Shown here in pieces: positions 49,741-57,471 of a DNA stretch of 64,000 nt (positions within the stretch are counted from its first letter, which is position 1; the number at the start of each line of letters is the position of its first letter). The position numbers and the translations under genes are program-made. The notes below the pieces were generated by a model. The model saw only the letters and a program-made list of their open reading frames with translations. It was not told the DNA's origin and ran no database searches. Where the stretch lies: the NCBI GenBank assembly GCA_963995525.1, contig CAXEFP010000911.1, forward strand, positions 143,001 through 207,000. Direction: 5' to 3'. This DNA is from Escarpia spicata (Eukaryota; Annelida; Polychaeta; Sabellida; Siboglinidae).

Positions 49741-50064
49741 TACTATATTGCATTTATTTTAATCATAATTATATGGGTTTTTTCAATATTATTTTATTAT
49801 TAATTATTGACTTATCCTATTTTATTATTAATTTATTAGTTTACTTTACTATTATTTTATTAAGGATAAATTACGCTGATACATTACGCATTTTAGAAGC
49901 CTTACATTTTCTACATAATAATTTTAATATTATGTAATATATTTACCATGTAAGCTCAAACAATTGTATATTTATATTGTAACAATGTTGTATTTTTATG
50001 CGCCTCTGAGAAGAATTATATTCCGGATATACAGCGCTTTAGAAATAAAATTATTTTTATTACA

Positions 50065-50711
50065 TCACCAAACTCTTGTTACGAAAATGATGCCGCTGAT
50101 ATGAGCTTTGGTGGAGGATGATAGGCGATAATTATCCTGTACTGTGTATTTTCTGTGGAAGACAACATAACCTCCATACACTCAAACGAGGTTTGTCTCT
50201 CTTCATCACTCAGTATATGCCTGAGTTTCAACGAGCCTTTGTACAGTATCCCAATGCCACCATATCATGTTTGTCTGGGAACGTGGATTATGCTATAGCG
50301 AGGCGGACACAGGTCACCAATGGTGGCCTGGTCCCTGTCCTCTGGTCTCAGCCAGGTCTCCGTCAGTAACAGCACCTCGAGGTCGTGGTCAATCATATAA
50401 TCCAAAAGTGCAGCGGTTTTGTTTTTGAGGGAACGAGCGTTGAGTAGGGCAGCAGATAGCTTCATTGAAACAGACTCAGTAGTGTTCTCTCCAGTCTGAC
50501 ACGAACAGGGCACTAGGTTGATAGCGTTTGAACCAGTCTGTTTATGTCTCTTTGAACGGGGGCGATTACCCGTGACCACTTGAGAAATCAATAAACACGA
50601 ATCCAAGTCAGAAATATCAGTGCGTTGACTTAGGTCGTGTCCTGGACATTTTCGGATATGACGACCACCCCGTCGACTACGCAAATGCAGGATGCCCAAA
50701 TCTTTAAGAGT
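50065..50711 (-). pseudogene. LINE A copy 2, endonuclease N-terminal part
   Basis: The minus strand matches copy 1 at 2290-2934. The frame 50265-50699 (144 codons) is open over leader and endonuclease start, with A-L-L-N-A-R-S-L-K-N-K and L-T-E-T-W-L-R-P. The middle of the element, equivalent to about 870-2290 of copy 1, is missing, with LINE B in its place. Confidence 0.85.
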
Positions 50712-51488
50712 AGTATGTATGTATGTATGTATGTATGTATGTATCAGAGGTGTCTTTTGTGTTTGTCGCTTATCAATGCAAAACGAACTACAAATGCCTT
50801 CAATATTAGGATGTAATTGTTATTATATGCTGTTTATACTGCTCTGGTACTGCTTACAAACGGGGTTCGTAGCGTTTACTCCATGATCAGAACAAGTATT
50901 CTAGGAGCAGCTAAAGAAGGCCCTTAATGGGTCTTCCATTTACCAGTATACACGTTTACTTCCCATTAAAAAATACGACTGCTAATGTCTGTCTAAAAGA
51001 AACAGGCAACTAAGGGTTCAAATTTTGAAACCCCATTAGGCATAGGTAGATCATATCCCAATCAACACGATTTCCCATGCAGTTACCGCACCGGCCCCCA
51101 CCCCACATCAATCATTACACCTATTAAAAGTATAGGACAGTTGGTGATATATTCACAAATTAGCCAAATTTACTGTCACCTGACGGGATGCCTCGATATT
51201 TGACAGTCGTGATAGTAATATTTACGAAATGTAAAAAACACATAGCTACAATAACGCACTCGTAGATGCTCGCTGTTAGTTCAAAGTGACAAAGGTCGGA
51301 AATAATGTGAAGTTTACGTCCATCGATTAGCCCTAGGCGTATTAGTGAAGAATTGTGAAATAATATTCGTATTATTACGCTATTGGCATGAAGATCGACA
51401 TAAGCATTACTGCGTCAGCGCGTTCTTCATGTTGCCAAGTCCTGCTATAGTTAGTTTTACATTTTACGCGCACATTACGTTTACGCTC
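50712..51488. other. Spacer with (TATG)n, no gene seen
   Basis: Begins with about eight TATG units. Otherwise unique-looking sequence unlike the equivalent spacer 2935-3367. A short plus-strand frame at 50692-50886 is driven by the microsatellite. Confidence 0.6.
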
Positions 51489-52839
51489 CGAACAACTGAC
51501 ATACCCCACAAAGGTGAGAATCTTGACATATATAGAGTATTTTGAAACAAATTCAGGTCTTACGTCCTATTCGTGGGGTAGTAGATTATTCCCTGAAAGT
51601 TTGGCCCTCGAAGTTCAAGCAGTCTAAGAGAAAAACGTTAACCTATCCGCATACATACATAATTATATTATATACATACATACATACATACATGCATGCA
51701 TGCATACATACACACATACGCAAGCTCGATTATAAGTAGATACGCGTACCTTTATTGTATCTGCGAATTACGAATCAACACATATATGCGACGACATTGA
51801 TGTGTCCATAATAGTTAGAGGGACTCTTTCGCAAAACGAACGTATATAATTTGGTTCTCAGATAAGTCCAAATAAAGCGTCACATACTATATGATTCGCC
51901 CTTTAAAACTACTTCCTCAGTGCGATTGTCCATCGCGAATCCAGTTGTTTTATGTGTAGTGTGATAATTATTTACGTAACGAACGTAGTCTGTTTAATAA
52001 AAAATATTGTGTACTTTTTTATCGTCCAACGGTGGTGGGTATGTCTGATAGCTGGTGAAAGCCAATTGCTCGGTCGACATTTAACGTCAATTCGTTGAGC
52101 GTAGCGGTCATCTCAGCTGCCGGTCAAGAGTCGACTACGAAACACGTGCACCACTTCTGTCCATTGCACAGTAGCCTATCCAAAATACCTACATCGGCTA
52201 CTGTCTCTGGCTAGATCATGCTTTAACCACCATAACAGCCAGTGTTCTACACCTTAGCTGAAAAGTTGGTGGTCAGTCGGACCTTCAACTGTCAAAAGTT
52301 GGTGGTCCCACACAAAAGTTGGTGGTCCAAATATTAATGTAATTACACGAGTAATATATAGTTGCAGCTGAAATGCATAGCATTTATTAATACACTAGTT
52401 CAGGCCAAGTTTTTTCTGCATATTAATTTACGATATTCGGATTAATATATCAACAAATATTGGTCTAAACGGACAATATAGGCAACAGTTTATTGTTGAC
52501 AGAAAACATCAATGTTGCAAATTACAACAAACACCACAACACGAATGTCTGCAGGTGTCTACTCAGAACTGTTGCTAACATCTGCAGGAGCAGCGGGGCT
52601 GTCAGGCTCCGTGAAACATTCGCCCCAGCCATAGACTGTGAATCCAACTCGAATTTGAAGCTGGGCATCCTCGCGCCGGATGTATTCCACAGGTGGACAG
52701 CTGATGTGGGATTGAATGTCGTGTGGATGCAGCTGGATGATTATAATTATAGGCTAACACTGTGGATGGCTTGATGCGGTTTCGACACTGAGTCTTGAAC
52801 TCTTCACTCGTTTCACTGTGATGAAGTTTCTTTCACATT
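51489..52839. repeat. 1.3 kb repeat block, copy 2
   Basis: Closely similar to 3368-4680 in the same orientation, with an extra CATA microsatellite near 51669-51718. It ends at CTTTCACATT, where the Polinton begins. Confidence 0.87.
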
Positions 52840-53300
52840 AGTAGTATATAAACAAGGTACAGTCGAGCCCCGCCCCTTTTTAGACCTAAGTACGTGCATA
52901 AAAAACGTCATTATCAAAATCGGGAACCTACTTATAAAAAAAAGATAAAAGGGTTTTGTGTAACCTGAGTGGAATCGGGAACCTAGTTATAAAAAACGTG
53001 ATTGATGGCCTGTCACTTTTGTGAATGACAAGCGCCCTCTAGTGGTTAATAACAGCGTCCCTAGTTACGTGATAACGCCATCTAGCGAATAATATAATAA
53101 CAGCGTCCCTAGTTACGATACGGGGATATAGCAGAAACCAATGTGGTTATGTTATAGGTAAAACCACCGTGGTTACGGTAAAGCCACCGTGGTTACGAAT
53201 GCACTAAACCCAGTGTGTGCGAGATTAGCCGCTGTACCCTAGATATCGCGGTAGTGGTGAAATTTGATATGCGGCCGGTCGGCCTAGATACGAGCGGCTG
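52840..53300 (+). repeat. Presumed Polinton terminal repeat region
   Basis: Non-coding. It holds short direct repeats: ATCGGGAACCTA(C/G)TTATAAAAAA twice (about 52919 and 52975), AATAACAGCGTCCCTAGTTACG twice (about 53047 and 53098) and CACCGTGGTTACG twice. The other terminal repeat would be beyond 64000, so inverted pairing cannot be seen here. Confidence 0.6.
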
Positions 53301-53573
53301 AAAATAGATCTACGGCTAACAAAGTACTAGCCGTACGTTGTTAGCCGGTTTTGTAACGATGTTGAAATAAGCTGGTTGGCGTTGTGGAAACTCAGCTTAT
53401 GCATGCGTTTAAAAGCTATAATCAGCGGTCGGGAGGCTGAATGACGGTATGTTTTTATACTTGCAAAACGAAACGAGGGGGATGTATAATTTAAAAGCTG
53501 TAAGCAACGGTAAGAAAGGCTACTTATAGGCAATAGATAACGAGTGAATGCGAACGGTGTAAGGTGTTTGTGT

Positions 53574-54457
53574 TTATTCATGGAAATCACGACGGTGGCG
53601 TGAACTTGGCGGGGTGCTGTCAGACTGTCCCAAGCGCGGTAGGCGTGCAGTTCGCATACGGGTAGCATCGTAATGACGTTGCAACGAGGTAGATCGATCT
53701 ACTGGTATTAATGGCGCATTAAAACCACGTCTTTCGTATAATTCATCGGTAGGTGTGGTCGTATACCACGAACCGGCCGTCCCGAGTAAGGCAAAGGAAG
53801 ACATGATTCCGTCGGGTTCTATAGGAGTCAGGTCGACTGTGGCCGGGTTGGGGATGTTAGGGTTGATCCAATCGACATCAGTCAATCCAGGCCAGGTGTT
53901 TTCCCACGATCCGTGGAGATCAACGGGCGTTGGCGGTCGTACCACGCCGGTAACGCGACAGAGGGGAACAGTCATATCCATGTGTAGGCGTGTTGGCAGA
54001 ATGACGAGGCGGCGTAGGTGGTTTCTGTGAATAAATTGGTAAATAAGTGAAATGAAATACGTATAGGAAAATGTACTAAATAAAGAATGAAAGCGTGTAC
54101 TAAATATCAGTAAATATGAAATAGTAAGTCGACCCCAGAAAAGTAACTAGCACGAATATTTGTTATGAAACAAGACCACTGGGAACAGAAATAAAATATA
54201 CCTATGTCATATACGAATAGGGAGTTAGAAAACAATCTACTTTTAAAAACTGACAGCTCTAAGAAATAATTAAAGAAAATTATAAATCGGGGTAATCGGA
54301 AAATAAAATAACCACTAAAAGTAATGAAATAAACTTACAGTTGTAGTAATATGTAAATGAAGAAATAAGAGTTATATGAAAAAGTAAATAATAAGAAGTA
54401 CCTTTGTTCTTTTCCAGCGGCAGTTTTTGGCGTAGCGAGCGCTCGGGAGGTGGCCAT
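53574..54457 (-). CDS. Spliced Polinton gene of unknown function, 168 residues
   Basis: Two exons fit exactly: 54457-54402 (M-A-T-S-R-A-L, 56 bases, donor GTACTTCTTA) and 54024-53574 (acceptor TTTATTCACAG), a 377-base intron between. Joined length is 507 bases, a whole number of codons. The stop overlaps an AATAAA on the same strand. The protein has an N-terminal basic stretch, a Pro-rich middle with a W-x-x-x-W-P-G segment, and a basic Ser/Arg-rich end. No domain is recognised. It is divergent from the RPA-like gene and is probably an early gene. Confidence 0.6.
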
Positions 54458-54514
54458 GACAAGGAATGAGCGAAGACCGGTGCGTTGTTGTGTAACGTTA
54501 GGTATGTGTTAAGA

Positions 54515-54524
54515 GCGCATGCGC
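54515..54524. promoter_or_regulatory. NRF1-like palindrome GCGCATGCGC
   Basis: A perfect palindromic NRF1 core, preceded by GGTATGTGTTAAG, about 60 bases upstream of the minus-strand gene's ATG. The same arrangement occurs again at 55027-55050. Confidence 0.6.
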
Positions 54525-55040
54525 AAAAGTTACGTAAAACAGTGAAAGCAAAGATATCAAAATATCAATAAACGAACGTTTAAATGCAAAAAATGAACCG
54601 TTGCGTCCGCTTAGTTAGGGATCAAGTATGTTGTGGAGTGTTAATAATAGAGAAATTCGATGTGAAAGTAACATTTAACGCAGGACGCACTAAAGTGACC
54701 GTGTAATTTTTTTCTTGGCGCTGACTAGAAACCGGATGGTGACGCAAAACAGCTGTGACGCTAATGGGGTAGCTTATCGTGAAAGGAATGTGAAGAGCGA
54801 ACAATGCTTTTTCCAAAGCGTAAACGACGCGTTAAAAGTATGAATTTAAGCGTTGTGTGGGATCAGTGGCGTGTAGGGAATTAAGTGGTGTGGTTATTGT
54901 ATAAAAATTGGCTGTAAATAAACGTTTGTCAACGAACGCACTACATGACCGTCTGATTTTTTTCCGGAAATAAAAGTCATCGGATACTAGGCAGTTATGC
55001 GTTGTAATAGAAACGTCGATTAGGGGGGTATGTGTTAAGT

Positions 55041-55050
55041 ACGCATGCGC
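55041..55050. promoter_or_regulatory. NRF1-like site ACGCATGCGC
   Basis: Second NRF1-type site, 12 bases upstream of a TATA box for the RPA-like gene. Confidence 0.55.
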
Positions 55051-55061
55051 CGTATGTTGCT

Positions 55062-55069
55062 TATATAAA
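55062..55069 (+). promoter_or_regulatory. TATA box (TATATAAA) of RPA-like gene
   Basis: A good TATA box 94 bases before the ATG at 55156. The in-frame ATG at 55087 is too close to be within a transcript starting about 30 bases downstream, which favours 55156 as start. Confidence 0.65.
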
Positions 55070-55155
55070 GCGGTGGAAAATTTTGTATGCGGTATAATGC
55101 AAGTGGTCTGACTGATTTCAGCAGCAACAGCCGTAGAAGTTCTTCCACCGCGAGA

Positions 55156-55863
55156 ATGGCCGATCATAGCGAGATGACGACACCGTTGAAAAAGCTGAAG
55201 GCAATGCGCAAACAAGCGTGTAAGGCGAGCGGTAGTCAACAACAACAACCACCTGCGGAAGCGACCACACCGGCTGCTAAGAGACCCGTGTTGGTTATAG
55301 CGTCCTCGATTGGGCGTAAACGAGGGGCTGAAGAAGCGGCGTTGGAGGCACCGCCGACTAGGCGTGCCTCGCTTGAGAGAGAATGCAGCGCTGCAACGTC
55401 ATCACAGGCTACCTTGGTGAGTGTAAGGGAACTGGCCTGCTCTAAGAACGGTGTGTATAAACTTAAGACCTCGGCATTCATTGAGGCTGTGAGTTATCGG
55501 GATAAGTGCACGTACAGGGGATGTTCCCAATGTCGACGCAAGCTGTATCAAAACACAGACGGCGTGATGTTATGTCGAACCCACGGGGAACCGGATATGG
55601 TAAAAAATTAATTTGCTTTGCGTGTCATGATACGAGATGGAGATGACGAAGAAGATGAGATGTGGCTGACGTTGTTTGACACGCAAATGGCAAAGCTGGT
55701 TGAGTACCGGGCTGATTACTTGGTGGAGTTAAACGAGGAGGAACTTCGCGATACTGTACTTGAGTTGGCCGGTACTAAAGTGGATCTCAGTGTTCGTAAG
55801 ACGACCTGGGAAGGTGAGCCGTCTTATACGGTGCGCACACTGAAGAGAGCCGTTGATGAGTAA
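55156..55863 (+). pseudogene. RPA70-like ssDNA-binding protein with in-frame stop
   Basis: One reading frame from M-A-D-H-S-E. Residues 1-90 are low-complexity, basic and Gln/Ala-rich (nuclear-localisation-like R-K-R). From about residue 100 comes the pattern of the RPA large-subunit DNA-binding domain: F-I-E-A-V, a zinc ribbon (C-T-Y-R-G-C-S-Q-C...C-R-T-H), then L-R-V-M-I-R-D-G, W-L-T-L-F-D and T-W-E-G-E. A TAA at 55609-55611 interrupts the frame right after the zinc ribbon, while recognisable sequence resumes at the next codon. It would coat single-stranded DNA in strand-displacement replication. RPA-like genes are known in Helitrons; I do not recall one as a standard Polinton gene. Confidence 0.7.
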
Positions 55864-55882
55864 TGGGTTTCTTGTGTTATAG

Positions 55883-56014
55883 GAGGCCCCGCTGGTGACG
55901 GCGTTGCTAACTAGTAAACCGACGAGTGACGAAGCTGCGCGCTTACTAGACGAGATAGTGGAAAATTACGTAATGGCCTGGTGTTCAGCTTACGAAGCGA
56001 AGAGAGCCTACTAG
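55883..56014 (+). CDS. Acceptor-led small ORF 1 (44 codons)
   Basis: After TTTCTTGTGTTATAG an open phase-0 frame begins E-A-P-L-V and ends at TAG. It has no ATG near its start, so it would be expressed by splicing from an upstream exon. Helical, Ala/Glu/Leu-rich, no domain recognised. The donor partner was not identified. Confidence 0.35.
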   Translation, partial: EAPLVTALLTSKPTSDEAARLLDEIVENYVMAWCSAYEAKRAY

Positions 56015-56044
56015 TCGAGCTACGAAATAGAACGGTGCTCAGCC

Positions 56045-56052
56045 TATATAAA
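56045..56052 (+). promoter_or_regulatory. TATA-like sequence TATATAAA
   Basis: It lies just upstream of the acceptor-led ORF 2 and of the following gene. It may be a second early promoter of the Polinton. Confidence 0.4.
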
Positions 56053-56087
56053 ACATGACATTTATTTGTTGTATGTTTTGTCTACAG

Positions 56088-56258
56088 GAGGTGCGGCGAG
56101 TTCTGCTGGAAATGTTAGCCAATAATGAACGGATGCGTGCGAGGTACGCCGAAGTTGCCGTGTTCGTACAAACACTGCTCGATCGTTCAGTGACGGATAG
56201 TGAGAGGAAAGACGCCGCGTTGATGGCTCGTGTTAACGCAGAAAAAGAGGCGGATTAA
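56088..56258 (+). CDS. Acceptor-led small ORF 2 (57 codons)
   Basis: After TTTTGTCTACAG a phase-0 frame begins E-V-R-R-V-L-L-E-M and runs to TAA. Predicted helical, charged (coiled-coil-like). In-frame ATG at 56055 lies before the acceptor, so an unspliced product of 67 residues is also possible. Function unknown. Confidence 0.35.
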   Translation, partial: EVRRVLLEMLANNERMRARYAEVAVFVQTLLDRSVTDSERKDAALMARVNAEKEAD

Positions 56259-56359
56259 TGATAATAATGTGTTTTGTAGAGAGCGCGACGGCCTGAACGT
56301 GCGCACGATCGCCGTGGGAAGTGTAATGTGTATTTGTAGGCGCCTGCTTTGTGCTGTAG

Positions 56360-56965
56360 GGATGCGCGGGCGACGTCGATAGTGCATTGGAGGCTATCAT
56401 TGAGGAGGCGCTTGGTGCACCACCGCCTTACGAAAGTTTACACCAGATCGTGCCGTCGTGTTGTTGGAATCCAGCGCCATCGGACGTGATGCAACGACGC
56501 GTCGTCGAGCCGGGACGGGGTCAGGTGGCCTGTCGATATGAACGACATGCGATGTCCCTCCTCGCTGAACACCTCGGTGAGCTGATATTGGAGACGGCGC
56601 GCGATCGATGCGGTGCTTGCGACGTTAATGAGGGATGTCCGTACGTGCATATGGTCGGCTATCGGGCGGGTCGGCCTACTCGTGAGTACGCACTGCGCTA
56701 CGACAACGTAGCCGACCTCGTCACGCAACACTTCAACGTCGTGTTGGAAGCGTGTCTGCAGCGCTCGCTGATACCAACCTTCATACGTCTGGTGCAGTTA
56801 CTACACGTGAAGGCGCGCGGACAGCAACCGGGGCGAGCGGGGGAACTGTATTTGGTCCAGTTCGTATCGGACTGGCTCCTCGGCACGAATTGGCGCGAAT
56901 TCATCAATCGCGCTCGACTAGAATCGGCAGTGCACGTCTACATACAGTGCAGAAGCGGCCTTTAA
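56360..56965 (+). CDS. Polinton protein of unknown function with PPPY motif
   Basis: An open frame of about 201 residues follows a splice-acceptor-like TTTGTGCTGTAG. Without an early ATG it is probably a 3' exon. It contains G-A-P-P-P-Y-E-S near the N-terminus, the PPxY type of Nedd4-binding late motif found in several virion proteins, and a Cys/His cluster C-G-A-C...C-P-Y-V-H that may bind zinc. The rest is helical. An AATAAA follows at 57035. No family recognised; it could be a virion or an early regulatory protein. Confidence 0.5.
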   Translation, partial: GCAGDVDSALEAIIEEALGAPPPYESLHQIVPSCCWNPAPSDVMQRRVVEPGRGQVACRYERHAMSLLAEHLGELILETARDRCGACDVNEGCPYVHMVGYRAGRPTREYALRYDNVADLVTQHFNVVLEACLQRSLIPTFIRLVQLLHVKARGQQPGRAGELYLVQFVSDWLLGTNWREFINRARLESAVHVYIQCRSGL

Positions 56966-57034
56966 ATCGAATGAACATTACTGCCTATTCTGCTGATTTG
57001 CTCTTAATATCGCTTTTCGTTGTACGACACGCTT

Positions 57035-57040
57035 AATAAA
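57035..57040 (+). terminator. Poly(A) signal AATAAA
   Basis: 70 bases after the stop of the PPPY-motif gene, just before a CA microsatellite. Confidence 0.6.
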
Positions 57041-57071
57041 ACGTTGAAAATGTACGTTCCGTTTCCGAGTT

Positions 57072-57072
<1 letters not shown>

Positions 57073-57118
<46 letters not shown>
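57073..57118. repeat. (AC)n microsatellite
   Basis: About 23 AC units. Confidence 0.97.
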
Positions 57119-57120
<2 letters not shown>

Positions 57121-57400
57121 GTTACTTAACACCACTCACCACCGCGCCTCACCAGTTACTTAACAAAACCACCACCCCCACTCATAACAAACCACCATCG
57201 CCACCATCGTTACTTAACAAAACCGCCACCCCATACGCATCGTTACCTAACAAAACCGCCACCCCACTCACCGCGTGTGTCCGTACCTCAATATCATTAG
57301 TCGTTACTTAACAAAACCACCACCCCATACGCATCGTTACTTAACAAAACCACCACCCCATACGCGTCGTTACCTAACAAAACCACCACCCCCACGTTAC
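57119..57400. repeat. Minisatellite of CGTTACTTAACAAAACCACC type
   Basis: About seven copies of a roughly 33-base unit (CGTTACTTAACAAAACCACC followed by ACCCCATACGCAT), several truncated. It lies directly upstream of the polymerase promoter. Confidence 0.85.
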
Positions 57401-57429
57401 ATCACTCACTGCGCATGTCAGTACCTCGT

Positions 57430-57437
57430 TATAAATA
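57430..57437 (+). promoter_or_regulatory. TATA box (TATAAATA) of PolB gene
   Basis: 42 bases before the ATG at 57472, which implies a very short 5' leader. Confidence 0.65.
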
Positions 57438-57471
57438 GAGGTATTCGAAAAAGTAGCAGCACAAAAAAAGT

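Larger units (their letters stand above)
46761..50064 (+). mobile_element. LINE B, L2-like, nearly full-length ORF2
   Basis: Plus-strand element with endonuclease, RT, thumb and a 3' end AGCGCTTTAGAAATAAAATT that fits L2-type elements. The best-preserved LINE in the window. Its frame is broken by a short tandem duplication at 47351-47453 and by shifts near 47580, 48660 and 49080-49290. It sits between two pieces of LINE A of opposite orientation. Confidence 0.88.
54500..55055. promoter_or_regulatory. Divergent promoter region with two diverged copies
   Basis: GGTATGTGTTAAG + ACGCATGCGC-type motifs at 54501 and 55027 lie 526 bases apart in the same orientation. Between them, two further stretches (54640-54790 and 54890-55020) are recognisably related, sharing ACGCACTA.A.TGACCGT and a poly-T run. 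The region separates the minus-strand spliced gene from the plus-strand RPA-like gene and probably drives both. Short minus-strand open frames here share a few residues but lack ATG starts. Confidence 0.55.

Noticed and set aside
54622..55020. Two short minus-strand ORFs with a shared F-T-x-N-F segment as paralogous genes
   Set aside because: They lack ATG starts, differ by a frame-shifting indel in the middle, and are better explained by a duplicated promoter region.
55087..55155. Upstream ATG at 55087 as the start of the RPA-like gene
   Set aside because: It lies only about 20 bases from the TATA box and would precede the likely transcription start. The ATG at 55156 is preferred.
55156..55863. 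A Helitron, suggested by the RPA-like domain
   Set aside because: No Rep/helicase is seen nearby, and the gene lies inside the borders of the Polinton between its own promoter and PolB.
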